From Pseudomonas putida (lineage in GTDB: Bacteria > Pseudomonadota > Gammaproteobacteria > Pseudomonadales > Pseudomonadaceae): a DNA stretch of 64,000 nt. This document shows, one piece after another, positions 44,758 through 53,612 of the stretch. The notes beneath the pieces are model-generated. The model had not been told where the DNA came from. It did no database searches and saw only the letters and a program-made list of their open reading frames with translations. The stretch spans positions 1 through 64,000 of the forward strand of contig NZ_SMTE01000018.1 of the NCBI RefSeq assembly GCF_004357765.1, given 5' to 3'. Position numbers and translations under genes: made by a program. The first letter of the stretch is position 1. Each line of letters begins with the position of its first letter.

Positions 44758-44967
44758 ATGTCCAACCGTCAATCCGGTACCGTCAAGTGGTTCAACGATG
44801 AGAAGGGCTACGGCTTCATCACCCCTCAGTCGGGCGACGACCTGTTCGTGCACTTCAAAGCCATCCAAGCTGACGGCTTCAAAACCCTGAAAGAAGGCCA
44901 GGCTGTTACTTTCGTCGCTACCCGCGGCCAGAAAGGCATGCAGGCTGAAGAAGTTCAGATCGCCTAA
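44758..44967 (+). CDS. Cold-shock domain protein (CspA family)
   Basis: A 69-residue single cold-shock domain. RNP1 is KGYGFIT (residues 20-26) and RNP2 is LFVHF (33-37). It starts [19 protein letters not shown], as usual for Pseudomonas Csp proteins. It binds single-stranded RNA and DNA and melts RNA structure. Strong AAGGAGA ribosome site. Monocistronic with its own terminator. Confidence 0.96.
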   Translation: MSNRQSGTVKWFNDEKGYGFITPQSGDDLFVHFKAIQADGFKTLKEGQAVTFVATRGQKGMQAEEVQIA

Positions 44968-44991
44968 GTCGATCTCGCTTCCTCGCTTTCA

Positions 44992-45019
44992 AAAAAACCC
45001 GCCTTCTGGCGGGTTTTTT
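44992..45019 (+). terminator. Terminator of the cold-shock gene
   Basis: AAAAAACCCGCC and GGCGGGTTTTTT form a 12-bp stem around TTCT, 24 bases after the stop codon. It has T-tracts on both strands. Confidence 0.93.
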
Positions 45020-45079
45020 CATTCTGGTCGAAAACCGCTGCAGGGTGATCGCCAGTCAGCCGGCGACCACCCTGGCACA

Positions 45080-46174
45080 TCAGTCCTCGCTGATGGTAAT
45101 GCTCGGCATCGCTGGCGCGGCCGCCTCCTGCAGCACGATCCGCGCTCCGACCTGACGTGCCAGTTCCTGGTAGACCAAGGCGATCTGGCTCTCCGGCTCG
45201 GCAATGGCCGTGGGCTTGCCGCTGTCGGCCTGCTCGCGGATCAGCATCGACAACGGCAGCGAGGCCAGCAGTTCGACGCCGTATTGGGCCGCCAGCTTCT
45301 CCCCGCCGCCCTCGCCGAACAGATGCTCGGCGTGGCCGCAGTTCGAGCAGATGTGCACGGCCATGTTCTCCACCACACCCAGCACCGGGATGTTGACCTT
45401 GCGGAACATCTCCACGCCCTTCTTGGCGTCGAGCAATGCCAGGTCCTGAGGGGTGGTGACGATTACCGAGCCGGCCACCGGGACTTTCTGCGCCAGGGTC
45501 AGCTGAATGTCGCCGGTGCCTGGCGGCATGTCGATCACCAGGTAGTCAAGGTCGTCCCAGGCGGTCTGGGTCACCAGTTGCAGCAGCGCGCCCGAGACCA
45601 TGGGCCCGCGCCAGACCATGGGCGTGTTGTCATCGGTGAGAAAGGCCATCGACATGACTTCCACACCATGGGCCTTGATCGGCACGAACCACTTCTGTTC
45701 GCGCACCTGCGGCCGGGTCCCCTCGGCGATGCCGAACATCACACCTTGGCTAGGACCGTAGATGTCGGCATCGAGAATCCCCACCCGGGCGCCCTCACGG
45801 GCCAGGGCCAGCGCCAGGTTGGCTGCGGTAGTGGACTTGCCGACACCGCCCTTGCCCGAGGCGACCGCGACGATGTTCTTCACGTTGGCCATTCCCGGCA
45901 CCTGGGCCTGAGCCTTGTGCGCGGCAATCACGCAGTCGATCGACACGTCGGCGCTGTCGACGCCGTCGAGGTTTTCGATGGCGGTGCGCAATACCTGCGC
46001 CCAACCGCCCTTGAACAGGCCGGCCGCGTAGCCCAGCTGCAGTTTGACGGTGACCTTGCCTCCCTGGATGTCGAGGGTGCGCACGCACCCGGCGCTGACC
46101 GGGTCCTGGTTCAGATAGGGGTCGGTGTACTGGCGAAGCACACCTTCGACGGCGGCACGGGTGACGGCACTCAT
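45080..46174 (-). CDS. apbC: Iron-sulfur cluster carrier protein ApbC (Mrp)
   Basis: A 364-residue P-loop ATPase of the Mrp/NBP35 family that carries [4Fe-4S] clusters to apoproteins. An N-terminal DUF59/MIP18-like domain (VTRAAVEGVLRQYTDPYL to about 90) is followed by the deviant Walker A GKGGVGKST (about 107-115) and the CxxC cluster site in HICSNCGHAEH. The start at 46174 has GGGAG six bases upstream; the 46192 start overlaps that site. Divergent from metG. Confidence 0.95.
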   Translation of the reverse strand: MSAVTRAAVEGVLRQYTDPYLNQDPVSAGCVRTLDIQGGKVTVKLQLGYAAGLFKGGWAQVLRTAIENLDGVDSADVSIDCVIAAHKAQAQVPGMANVKNIVAVASGKGGVGKSTTAANLALALAREGARVGILDADIYGPSQGVMFGIAEGTRPQVREQKWFVPIKAHGVEVMSMAFLTDDNTPMVWRGPMVSGALLQLVTQTAWDDLDYLVIDMPPGTGDIQLTLAQKVPVAGSVIVTTPQDLALLDAKKGVEMFRKVNIPVLGVVENMAVHICSNCGHAEHLFGEGGGEKLAAQYGVELLASLPLSMLIREQADSGKPTAIAEPESQIALVYQELARQVGARIVLQEAAAPAMPSITISED

Positions 46175-46333
46175 GGAGACTCCCATTGGCAAACGAGTAA
46201 GTGAATCAGGCGCCTATCCTAACCCGTCAATCGTCAGCAGATGCGTCCTTGGGGTGAAATATCTTCGCCGGCCCTTTATAGTGGCCGATCAACCTGTTTT
46301 TTACCCCGTCGCCAGATAAGTAGCCGAGCCACC

Positions 46334-48373
46334 ATGTCCGAGCCACGTCAGATTCTCGTTACCAGCGCCCTGCCCTATGCCAATGGATCCATTCACCTTG
46401 GCCATATGCTCGAGTACATTCAGACGGACATGTGGGTGCGCTTCCAGAAGCTGCGCGGGAACCAGTGCATCTACGTCTGCGCCGACGACGCCCACGGCTC
46501 GGCCATCATGCTGCGCGCCGAAAAGGAAGGCATCACCCCGGAGCAATTGATTGCCGATGTCCAGGCCGAGCACAGCGCTGACTTCGCCGATTTCCTGGTC
46601 GACTTCGACAACTTCCACTCGACCCACTGCGAAGAAAACCGCGAGCTGTCCACGCTCATCTACACCCGTCTGAAAGATGCCGGGCACATCGCCACCCGTT
46701 CGGTCACCCAATACTACGACCCGGAAAAAGGCATGTTCCTGGCCGACCGCTTCATCAAGGGCACCTGCCCCAAGTGCGCGGCCGAAGATCAGTACGGCGA
46801 TAACTGCGAGAAGTGCGGGGCGACCTACGCGCCCACCGAACTGAAGAATCCCAAGTCGGCGATTTCCGGGGCGACCCCGGTACTGCGCGACTCCCAGCAC
46901 TTCTTCTTCAAGCTGCCCGACTTCCAGGCCATGCTGCAGCAGTGGACCCGCAGCGGTACCCTGCAGGACGCCGTGGCCAACAAGCTGGCCGAATGGCTCG
47001 ACTCGGGCCTGCAGGAGTGGGACATCTCCCGTGACGCGCCGTACTTCGGCTTCGAGATCCCCGGCGAGCCTGGCAAGTACTTCTACGTCTGGCTGGATGC
47101 GCCGATCGGCTACATGGCCAGCTTCAAGAACCTCTGCGCGCGTCGTCCGGAGCTGGACTTCGACGCGTTCTGGAATGCCGATTCCAAAGCCGAGCTGTAC
47201 CACTTCATCGGCAAGGACATCGTCAACTTCCACGCCCTGTTCTGGCCAGCCATGCTCGAGGGCGCAGGTTACCGCAAGCCCAACGGCATCAACGTGCATG
47301 GCTACCTGACCGTCAATGGCGCCAAGATGTCCAAGTCGCGGGGCACTTTCATCAAGGCGCGCACCTACCTGGACCATCTGCAGCCTGAATACCTGCGTTA
47401 CTACTACGCAGCCAAACTGGGCCGGGGCGTCGACGACCTGGACCTGAACCTCGAAGACTTCGTGCAGAAGGTCAACTCCGACCTGGTCGGCAAGGTCGTC
47501 AACATTGCCAGCCGTTGCGCCGGCTTCGTGCACAAGGGCAATGACGGTGTGCTGGTGGCAGGCGACGCCGCCCCGGAACTGACCGAGGCCTTCCTGGCCG
47601 CCGCGCCGTCGATCGCCGAGGCCTACGAAGGGCGCGACTTCGCCCGCGCCATGCGCGAAATCATGGCGCTGGCCGACCGCGCCAACGCCTGGATCGCCGA
47701 CAAAGCACCCTGGTCGTTGGCCAAGCAGGATGGCAAGCAGGCCGAGGTTCAGGCGATCTGCGCCCAAGGTATCAACCTGTTCCGCCAACTGGTGATCTTC
47801 CTCAAGCCGGTGTTGCCGGTACTCGCCGCAGATGCCGAGGCCTTCCTCAATGTGGCGCCACTGACCTGGAACGATCACCTGTCACGCCTGGAAAACCACA
47901 CGCTGAACGCCTTCAAACCGCTCATGAGCCGCATTGAGCCGGCCAAGGTCGAGGCGATGGTCGCCGCCAGCAAGGAAGACCTGGCCGCTACCCAGACTGC
48001 AGTACCTGCGGGTAACGGCGAGCTGGCCAAGGATCCACTGTCGGCCGAGATCGAATTCGATACCTTTGCCGCCGTCGACCTGCGCGTGGCGCTGATCGTC
48101 AAGGCCGAGGCGGTTGCCGGTGCCGACAAGCTGCTGCAACTGACCCTGGACATCGGTGACGAGCGCCGCAATGTGTTCTCCGGCATCAAGTCGGCCTATC
48201 CCGACCCGTCGCAGTTGGAAGGCCGCTTGACCATGATGGTGGCCAACCTCAAACCGCGAAAAATGCGCTTCGGCATTTCCGAGGGCATGGTCATGGCAGC
48301 CGGCCCAGGTGGCGAAGAGATCTACCTGCTTAGCCCCGACAGCGGTGCCAAACCAGGTCAACGCATCAAGTAA
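46334..48373 (+). CDS. metG: Methionyl-tRNA synthetase
   Basis: A 679-residue class I synthetase. The HIGH-type motif is [10 protein letters not shown] (about residue 21). Zinc-binding Cys are in [17 protein letters not shown] (about 146-162), and KMSKSRGT is near residue 333. The C-terminal tRNA-binding (EMAP-like) domain (about 575-679) contains [14 protein letters not shown] and SGIKSAY, giving the dimeric form. The start follows the family ([18 protein letters not shown]); the upstream in-frame ATG is rejected. Followed by a terminator, so rnf is probably separately transcribed. Confidence 0.97.
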   Translation: MSEPRQILVTSALPYANGSIHLGHMLEYIQTDMWVRFQKLRGNQCIYVCADDAHGSAIMLRAEKEGITPEQLIADVQAEHSADFADFLVDFDNFHSTHCEENRELSTLIYTRLKDAGHIATRSVTQYYDPEKGMFLADRFIKGTCPKCAAEDQYGDNCEKCGATYAPTELKNPKSAISGATPVLRDSQHFFFKLPDFQAMLQQWTRSGTLQDAVANKLAEWLDSGLQEWDISRDAPYFGFEIPGEPGKYFYVWLDAPIGYMASFKNLCARRPELDFDAFWNADSKAELYHFIGKDIVNFHALFWPAMLEGAGYRKPNGINVHGYLTVNGAKMSKSRGTFIKARTYLDHLQPEYLRYYYAAKLGRGVDDLDLNLEDFVQKVNSDLVGKVVNIASRCAGFVHKGNDGVLVAGDAAPELTEAFLAAAPSIAEAYEGRDFARAMREIMALADRANAWIADKAPWSLAKQDGKQAEVQAICAQGINLFRQLVIFLKPVLPVLAADAEAFLNVAPLTWNDHLSRLENHTLNAFKPLMSRIEPAKVEAMVAASKEDLAATQTAVPAGNGELAKDPLSAEIEFDTFAAVDLRVALIVKAEAVAGADKLLQLTLDIGDERRNVFSGIKSAYPDPSQLEGRLTMMVANLKPRKMRFGISEGMVMAAGPGGEEIYLLSPDSGAKPGQRIK

Positions 48374-48378
48374 GCCCC

Positions 48379-48410
48379 AAGCCCCGGCCTCAGTGCCGGG
48401 GCTTTGCTTT
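48379..48410 (+). terminator. Terminator after metG
   Basis: AAGCCCCGGC and GCCGGGGCTT form a 10-bp stem around CTCAGT, followed by TGCTTT, six bases after the metG stop. Confidence 0.85.
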
Positions 48411-48463
48411 CACCCGTCGCGCCAAGACGACACACCTGCCCACGGACGACTATCGTCATAGCC

Positions 48464-49003
48464 ATGAACGATGCCGTCTTGCTGCTGGTCAGCGCCGTGC
48501 TGATCAATCACCTGGCCACCAACACCTGCGCAACCGATCGCCATGGGTTGGGGCTGTTCTGTGCGCTTTACGTCGCCCTCGGCGTCAGCAGTGGCTATCT
48601 GCTCGACGCCTGGCTGCTGACGCCCTGGCACCTGCAAGACCTGCGTCTGTTCATACTGCTGCCCTGGCTGGCTCTGCTTGGCTGGACAATGCCGCATGCC
48701 TTGACCCGATTGGGCCTTGCCTGGGGGGATCGATCTGCGCAACAGCCGCTGGCGATAAACGTGCTGGTGCTAGGGTTGATTCTGCAGCTTGGCGAAAACA
48801 CTGGAAGCTGGCTGACGACGTTGGGCTGCGCCGTATTGGGCGGCCTAGGCTTGTGGTTGGCGCTGGTTCTGTTCGACGACCTGCGTCAGCGCACCCGACA
48901 CGACGACGTGCCAACCTGCCTGCGTGGATTGCCCATCGAATTGCTCGGCGTCGGCGTGATGACCATGGCGTTCAGCGGACTCAGCGGGTTGCTCAGGCCA
49001 TGA
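48464..49003 (+). CDS. rnfA: RnfA-like membrane subunit, divergent
   Basis: A 179-residue protein with about six membrane helices (usual RnfA/RsxA about 193). Recognisable pieces are LINHL near 13, VLFDDLRQR, DVPTCLRGLPIELLGVGVMTMAFSGLSGL. In normal RnfA two Cys, in LCPFMG and TTNCAVLG, help hold an intramembrane Fe-S cluster with RnfE. Here the first region is shortened and altered, with Cys22 possibly equivalent, and the second reads NVLVLG, so that Cys is Val100. It overlaps rnfD by four bases. No rnfB or rnfC is present. Weak start region; ATG at 48464 fits the family. Confidence 0.82.
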   Translation: MNDAVLLLVSAVLINHLATNTCATDRHGLGLFCALYVALGVSSGYLLDAWLLTPWHLQDLRLFILLPWLALLGWTMPHALTRLGLAWGDRSAQQPLAINVLVLGLILQLGENTGSWLTTLGCAVLGGLGLWLALVLFDDLRQRTRHDDVPTCLRGLPIELLGVGVMTMAFSGLSGLLRP

Positions 49004-49983
49004 GCCAGACACAACGCAGCGATGCCCAGCGCTTACGCCAGACCATGGTCTTGGTACTGCTGGCATGCATTCCCGGCGTGCTGGCCTTGCTCTGGCAGTA
49101 CGGTTGGGGTGTCGCGGTGAATTTGTTGCTGTGCTCACTGTCCGCCGTGGCCAGCGAAGCGCTGTTGCTGGCGTGGCGCCAACGCCCCATCGGCACCGCC
49201 CTCGCCGACACGAGCGCGCTGGTCACTGCCGTATTGCTGGCTGCCGCATTGCCCCCAGGCGCCCCCTGGTGGCTACCCGTGACCGCCGCAGCGGTCGCCA
49301 TTGGCGTGGGCAAACAGGCCTTTGGGGGCGTGGGCCGCAACCTGTTCAACCCGGCCATGGTGGGCTATGCCTTCGTCCTGCTGAGCTTCCCCCTGCAGAT
49401 GAATCACTGGCCCGACCAGGCGCACGGTTTGCTCGATACCTGGCAAGCGGTATTCGGCAGCGGCCAACAGGCCGATGCCTGGGCTCAACCCACGGTACTC
49501 GATGGCCTGCGTCATAACCGCAGCCTGACGATCGATGAGCTGTTCACCCGTCATCCCGGTTTTGGCACCGTCGGCGGACGCGGTAGCGAGTGGGCCAACC
49601 TTGGGTTCCTGCTCGGCGGACTGGTACTGCTGCAACGCAAAGTCATCACCTGGCACGCACCCGCGGGCCTGCTGGCGGGTTTGGCCCTGTTCAGCCTACT
49701 GGCCTGGAACGGCTCGGGGTCCGACTCCAATGGCTCCCCCCTGCTTCACCTGTTCTCCGGCTCGACGATGCTGGGTGCCTTCTTCATCATTACCGAACCG
49801 GTCTCGGCGCCACGGGCCGCGCTGGCCAAGCTGCTGTACGGATTTGCCGCCGGGCTGCTGATCTATCTCATCCGCACCTGGGGCAATTACCCCGATGGTA
49901 CCGCTTTTGCGGTGCTGTTGATGAACCTGGCCGTACCGAGCCTCGAACGCCTCGCCATGCGCCGCCAGCAGGTGGCGCCATGA
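49000..49983 (+). CDS. rnfD: RnfD-like flavoprotein membrane subunit
   Basis: A 327-residue membrane protein of the RnfD/NqrB family. RLRQTMVLVLLACIPGVLALLWQYGWG, ALLAAALPPGAPWW and GGVGRNLFNPAMVGYAFVLLSFPLQM match the family. The flavin-attachment region is SGSTMLGAFFIITEPVSAP near residue 255; normal RnfD has SGAT, and the FMN-bearing Thr is kept. NYPDGTAFAVLLMNLAVP is also conserved. Overlaps rnfA (ATGA) and rnfG (ATGA), so it is coupled to both; it follows RnfA directly where RnfB and RnfC would normally lie. Confidence 0.93.
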   Translation: MSQTQRSDAQRLRQTMVLVLLACIPGVLALLWQYGWGVAVNLLLCSLSAVASEALLLAWRQRPIGTALADTSALVTAVLLAAALPPGAPWWLPVTAAAVAIGVGKQAFGGVGRNLFNPAMVGYAFVLLSFPLQMNHWPDQAHGLLDTWQAVFGSGQQADAWAQPTVLDGLRHNRSLTIDELFTRHPGFGTVGGRGSEWANLGFLLGGLVLLQRKVITWHAPAGLLAGLALFSLLAWNGSGSDSNGSPLLHLFSGSTMLGAFFIITEPVSAPRAALAKLLYGFAAGLLIYLIRTWGNYPDGTAFAVLLMNLAVPSLERLAMRRQQVAP

Positions 49984-50582
49984 ACAACCACGGACGTAAT
50001 ATCCTCGGCCTGCTCGTGATAACCGCGCTGGCAGCGTCGGCAACGCTGGCCTGGCGACACTGGACCGAACCCGCCAGGGCCCGTGCCCAGATCCAGCTGC
50101 AAACCGAGCAGCGACTGGCCGTGCTGCCTGCACACAGCTATGACAATCGTCCACTGGATGCCCCGCTCGCGCTGGCGGAATCGCAGCTACCCAACAGCCG
50201 CCTCCAGGCGGGCTACCTCGCGACCCTGGCCAATCGGCCCACGGCGATCCTGCTGATCAGCCAGATCCAAGGCTATACCGGCCCCATCACCCTGAGCATC
50301 GCCATCGCGCCCGACGGCCGCCTATTGGCCAGTCGTGTCATCGGGCAACAGGAAACGCCGGGGCTCGGCGGGCGTCTTGGCGAACCGCAACTGGCTTGGC
50401 TGACGCAGTTCGCCGGACACCGGTCGACAGACCATTGGTCCCTCAGGCGTGACGGCGGCGACTTCGACCAGCTGGCCGGCGCCACAGTCACATCCCGAGC
50501 GGTGATGACAGCACTGCGCGAGGCCCTGAGCTACTTCGATCAACACCGCCATGCGCTGCTGGGCAACTCCGACCATGACTAG
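49980..50582 (+). CDS. rnfG: RnfG-like periplasmic flavoprotein subunit
   Basis: A 200-residue protein with one N-terminal membrane anchor (ILGLLVITALAASATLA) and a periplasmic FMN-binding domain. QIQGYTGPITLSIAIAPDG, RVIGQQETPGLGGRL and the flavinylation motif AGATVTSRAV near residue 170 are present (normal SGAT[ST], where the last Thr carries covalent FMN). Length is near the family's 200-210. Overlaps rnfD by four bases and rnfE by eight. Confidence 0.93.
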   Translation: MNNHGRNILGLLVITALAASATLAWRHWTEPARARAQIQLQTEQRLAVLPAHSYDNRPLDAPLALAESQLPNSRLQAGYLATLANRPTAILLISQIQGYTGPITLSIAIAPDGRLLASRVIGQQETPGLGGRLGEPQLAWLTQFAGHRSTDHWSLRRDGGDFDQLAGATVTSRAVMTALREALSYFDQHRHALLGNSDHD

Positions 50583-51099
50583 TCTTTATCTGCTCGCCGT
50601 CGGCCTCGTGCCTCTGCTGGGAGCCACCCAGACCTTGGCTCAAGGCTGCCTGTTCGGCCTGTACGCCGTTTGCCTGACGGCACTGCACCAAGCATTTGTG
50701 GCACCGCTGCGCCGCCGACTAAGCAGCGGTGCCTGCCGTCTGGCCAGCCTGGTAATCCTGGCCGCCCTCAGCAGTTGCCTGCAGCTGGCCCTCGCCACTT
50801 GGAACATGCCTCTGGCCGTGGCACTTGGGCATTGGCCAGTGCTGTTCGCCGTGCAATGCCTACTGGTCGAGCACCTGCTCGGCAGAACCCGCGGCTGGCG
50901 ACCGCTGGCGCTGTACCTGGGTAGCCTGCTGGGCAGCAGCCTGCTGCTCGGCGCCTGCCGCCAGTGGCTTGGACATTGGGCAGGCCTGCAGTTGGCAGGC
51001 CTTGCGCCAGGCGCATTGATACTGCTCGGATTACTCCTGGCCTTGTACAATCGAACGAAAACGGGCATTGCCCGACCAAGCCGTGAAGGAAAGCCCTGA
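50575..51099 (+). CDS. rnfE: RnfE-like membrane subunit, short and divergent
   Basis: A 174-residue membrane protein (usual RnfE about 220-230), shorter at the N-terminus and in internal and C-terminal parts. Recognisable are LLG near 14 and LAPGALILLGLLLALYN near the end. In normal RnfE the cluster Cys lie in LGLCPLLAVT and VTNCIVVG. Here the first region reads LGATQTLAQG, with Thr18 in place of Cys, and the second keeps a Cys (AVQCLLVEH, Cys95). It overlaps rnfG by eight bases and is followed at once by nth, the usual neighbour. Identity is supported mainly by position and partial sequence. Confidence 0.78.
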   Translation: MTSLYLLAVGLVPLLGATQTLAQGCLFGLYAVCLTALHQAFVAPLRRRLSSGACRLASLVILAALSSCLQLALATWNMPLAVALGHWPVLFAVQCLLVEHLLGRTRGWRPLALYLGSLLGSSLLLGACRQWLGHWAGLQLAGLAPGALILLGLLLALYNRTKTGIARPSREGKP

Positions 51100-51103
51100 C
51101 TCC

Positions 51104-51742
51104 ATGAATGCCGCAAAACGCCTCGAGATCTTTCGCAGGCTGCACGAAGACAATCCCGACCCGAAGACCGAGCTGGCCTACACCACACCTTTCGAATTGC
51201 TGGTTGCCGTGACTTTGTCGGCGCAATCGACCGACGTTGGGGTCAACAAGGCCACGGCTCGGCTGTTCCCGGTCGCCAATACCCCCGAGGCCATTTACGC
51301 CCTGGGAGTCGAGGGCCTGAGCCAGTACATCAAGACCATCGGTCTGTACAACAGCAAGGCCAAGAACGTGATCGAGACGTGCCGCCTGCTCATCGAACGT
51401 CACGGTGGCGAGGTTCCACAAACTCGCGAAGCCCTGGAGGCATTGCCGGGGGTTGGTCGCAAGACCGCCAACGTGGTACTCAACACCGCTTTCCGTCAAC
51501 CGACCATGGCGGTGGACACGCATATTTTCCGGGTCAGCAACCGTACCGGCATCGCCCCCGGCAAAACCGTACTGGAGGTCGAGCGCAAACTGATCAAGTT
51601 CGTACCCAAGGATTATCTGCTGGACGCCCACCACTGGCTGATTCTCCATGGGCGCTACGTTTGCCAGGCGCGCAAGCCGCGCTGTGGAAGTTGCCGGATA
51701 GAGGATCTGTGCGAATTCAAACAGAAGACTTCCGACGATTGA
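51104..51742 (+). CDS. nth: Endonuclease III
   Basis: A 212-residue base-excision DNA glycosylase/AP lyase that removes oxidised pyrimidines. The helix-hairpin-helix is LPGVGRKTANVVL (residues about 114-126), with catalytic Lys in this loop and catalytic Asp in VDTHIFRVSNR. The C-terminal [4Fe-4S] site is C-X6-C-X2-C-X5-C in CQARKPRCGSCRIEDLC. It follows rnfE within five bases, as in other pseudomonads, so it is probably in the rnf transcript. Confidence 0.97.
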   Translation: MNAAKRLEIFRRLHEDNPDPKTELAYTTPFELLVAVTLSAQSTDVGVNKATARLFPVANTPEAIYALGVEGLSQYIKTIGLYNSKAKNVIETCRLLIERHGGEVPQTREALEALPGVGRKTANVVLNTAFRQPTMAVDTHIFRVSNRTGIAPGKTVLEVERKLIKFVPKDYLLDAHHWLILHGRYVCQARKPRCGSCRIEDLCEFKQKTSDD

Positions 51743-51846
51743 GCCGATAGTAAAAAAGCGGTAGTGGCGATTGAAAAAATCTTTTTTACCAGGCTTCGCT
51801 TTCTCGCTATAAGGACGGCCAATGGCCCCTTGGCTTGGAGCGAATC

Positions 51847-52023
51847 ATGAGTACCGACAAAGAAGACCTGTCGATCGAAGATGACATTGATATCGTCGAT
51901 GACGACGCAGAGCCTCAGGTGGAAACGGCGAAGACCAACCTGAGCAAGCGACGCACCATCGATAACCTGCTGGAAGAGCGTCGCCTGCAAAAGCAACTGG
52001 CCGATTTCGACTACGACCTCTAA
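51847..52023 (+). CDS. PA3496-type small acidic protein
   Basis: A 58-residue protein starting MSTDKEDLSIEDDIDIVDDD. The first 25 residues are strongly acidic; the second half is basic and helical (SKRRTIDNLLEERRLQKQL), ending DFDYDL. It matches the short Pseudomonas family usually found after nth, named after PA3496 and described as putative envelope integrity; no mechanism is visible in the sequence. GGAG six bases upstream supports the start. No membrane segment. Confidence 0.8.
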   Translation: MSTDKEDLSIEDDIDIVDDDAEPQVETAKTNLSKRRTIDNLLEERRLQKQLADFDYDL

Positions 52024-52030
52024 ACCTGCA

Positions 52031-52055
52031 GGAAAGCCGCCAACGGGGGCTTTCC
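52031..52055. terminator. Hairpin between convergent genes
   Basis: GGAAAGCC and GGCTTTCC flank a nine-base loop, between the PA3496-type gene and the response regulator gene. No T-run is seen, so terminator function is tentative. Confidence 0.5.
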
Positions 52056-52074
52056 GAGCGATGTCGGGTGTCGG

Positions 52075-52701
52075 TCATGCCAGACCATGACGCTGGGCGA
52101 GCTCGATCAGGTCGACCAGCGAACGGGCATTGAGCTTCAGCAACAAGCGAGTCTTGTAGGTGCTGACCGTCTTGTTGCTGAGAAACATGCTTTCGGCAAT
52201 TTCCTTGTTGGACCGGCCCCTGGCGAGTTGTTGCAGCACCGTCATCTCGCGGGCCGAAAGGCGGTCGACCATTTCCGTTTCACTGCAGCCACCCAGTCGG
52301 CCACGCGTTTTGTGCAGGGCCTGGTTGGGGAAATAGCTATATCCGGAAAGCACCGCCTTGATTGCGCTGAGTAGCTCGGTGAGTTCCTGTTGCTTGCAGA
52401 CATACCCTGCAGCACCCGCCTGCATGCACCGCATCGAAAAATGCCCTGGGGCCTGCGATGTCAGGACCAGTACCCGGCTACGTGGGCTGACCCCCGTGAC
52501 ACGGGTGATGACCTCCAGGCCATCCAACTTGGGTATGCCGATATCCAGTACCACGATATCCGGCAGATATTCCCGCACCAGTTGCAAGGCTGCCACACCG
52601 TTGTCGGTCTCGCCGACGATATCGTATCCATGCCGCTCCATCAGCATGCGTACGGCCAGGCGTATGACCGGATGATCATCCACAATAACGACTTTATTCA
52701 T
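52075..52701 (-). CDS. BvgA-like NarL-family response regulator
   Basis: A 208-residue response regulator. The receiver domain starts MNKVVIVDDHPVIRLAVRML, with the phospho-acceptor Asp in VVLDIGIPKLDGLEVI (about residue 54). A C-terminal LuxR helix-turn-helix follows (LSAREMTVLQQLARGRSNKEIAESMFLSNKTVSTYKTRLL, about residues 145-184). The sequence is strikingly like Bordetella BvgA, including the SMFLSNKTVSTYKTRLL segment, and like Pseudomonas RocA1-type regulators. No sensor kinase is encoded nearby, so it is an orphan. The ATG at 52701 is preferred over 52716. An inverted repeat 142-162 bp upstream could be a target. Confidence 0.92.
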   Translation of the reverse strand: MNKVVIVDDHPVIRLAVRMLMERHGYDIVGETDNGVAALQLVREYLPDIVVLDIGIPKLDGLEVITRVTGVSPRSRVLVLTSQAPGHFSMRCMQAGAAGYVCKQQELTELLSAIKAVLSGYSYFPNQALHKTRGRLGGCSETEMVDRLSAREMTVLQQLARGRSNKEIAESMFLSNKTVSTYKTRLLLKLNARSLVDLIELAQRHGLA

Positions 52702-53068
52702 GCGATATCCATTCAACGATTTTATTAGTCACGAGCCGCCACAATAACCGAGCAACCCCCCTAAGCGCGTAACCATCCCCTGCTTAAACGCACGAATAGA
52801 TAAAACCTACATAACTCAGAGAAAATTCCTACACGCGACTCATGGAAAACAATCTGTTTTCCACTTCTTCCATGAACTGACTAAACGCTAACAAAGCTAC
52901 GGGAACCGGCCCAGTTGCCATAGCAGCACCGGCGTGAAGGATTTTTCGTTTCCGCTTCAACGTTGGAAAGTTACCGGGAAAGCGTTCAGCTACAGGAAAG
53001 CCTTGGCACTTCAGTGCGGCCGACATAAGGGCTATCGATAGTCGGACACACTGACGGAGGCTGTATCC
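52702..53068. other. AT-richer intergenic region with inverted repeat
   Basis: A 367-bp region of lower GC than its surroundings between the response regulator and a membrane protein gene. It includes a 9-3-9 perfect inverted repeat at 52843-52863. A short minus-strand ORF (52829-53026) has no ribosome site or recognisable sequence and is not called. It probably holds the promoters of both divergent genes. Confidence 0.5.
52843..52863. promoter_or_regulatory. Inverted repeat upstream of the BvgA-like regulator
   Basis: TGGAAAACA-ATC-TGTTTTCCA, perfect 9-bp arms with a three-base spacer. Its size suits a dimeric regulator site, or a strong hairpin if transcribed. It lies between two divergent genes. 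Confidence 0.45.
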
Positions 53069-53548
53069 TTGGCCCGTTTACAACCAGTCGCCCCACTCAC
53101 GATCATTGCGATCTTCGCCGGGATAGCCGAGGCTTCCGCGCTGGCTACATTGCCGTTTCTCAGCGAACACAGCCAAGCGCTGTATACCTGGTTTCTGGTG
53201 GGCTTCCCCTTTTTCCTGACGGCGCTGTTCTTCATCACGCTGAACTTCAACTACAAATCGTTCTACAAGCCTGACCCGCGCCAGGCCACTGCGAAACGCA
53301 ATCAAGCGAGCCGCGACGCGCTCGCCGAGCGGATGGTAGAGGCCAGCGAGGCAGCGTCCAGCGCGCCGTTCACCGTTACACTGACAGGACCTGCAGCGCA
53401 ACGAATGATCGAGAGCCAAATCTGTCACTCCCTGGCTCAGCCTGGTGGGCATACCTGTCAGTGGGTTTTCTGCAACCTTGAGACACGCCAATGCATCCAT
53501 TTTTCACTTAGCGAATTGCCCGGTGAGGCGACAGCGGAAACGCTCTGA
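53069..53548 (+). CDS. Hypothetical two-helix membrane protein
   Basis: A 159-residue protein from a TTG start preceded by GGAGG at nine bases. Two hydrophobic segments (about 9-29 and 39-59) with charged residues between. The cytoplasmic or periplasmic tail contains ASREALAERMVEASEAA-like helical sequence (about 83-97), then FTVTLTGPAAQRMIESQICHSL and three Cys (ICHS, TCQW, FCNL, plus QCIH, four in all), which could bind metal or form disulfides. No family recognised. Its 3' end is convergent with argG. Confidence 0.7.
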   Translation: MARLQPVAPLTIIAIFAGIAEASALATLPFLSEHSQALYTWFLVGFPFFLTALFFITLNFNYKSFYKPDPRQATAKRNQASRDALAERMVEASEAASSAPFTVTLTGPAAQRMIESQICHSLAQPGGHTCQWVFCNLETRQCIHFSLSELPGEATAETL

Positions 53549-53566
53549 GCGGCCTGGGGCAGACAC

Positions 53567-53597
53567 AAAAAAAAACCCCGGCCTGAGCCGGGGTCGG
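53567..53597 (-). terminator. Terminator of argG
   Basis: CCCCGGC and GCCGGGG flank CTGA with a nine-A run on the left, which reads as a T-tract on the minus strand. It lies 16 bases after the argG stop and also ends the opposite gene's transcript region. Confidence 0.88.
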
Positions 53598-53612
53598 TAC
53601 AGCAGCAATGCC

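Noticed and set aside
46301-47878. Minus-strand ORF of 525 codons opposite metG
   Set aside because: Val/Gly/Leu-rich shadow frame of metG with no recognisable features.
52829-53026. Short minus-strand ORF in the intergenic region
   Set aside because: No ribosome site, no homology I recognise, and it lies in a segment with regulatory features.
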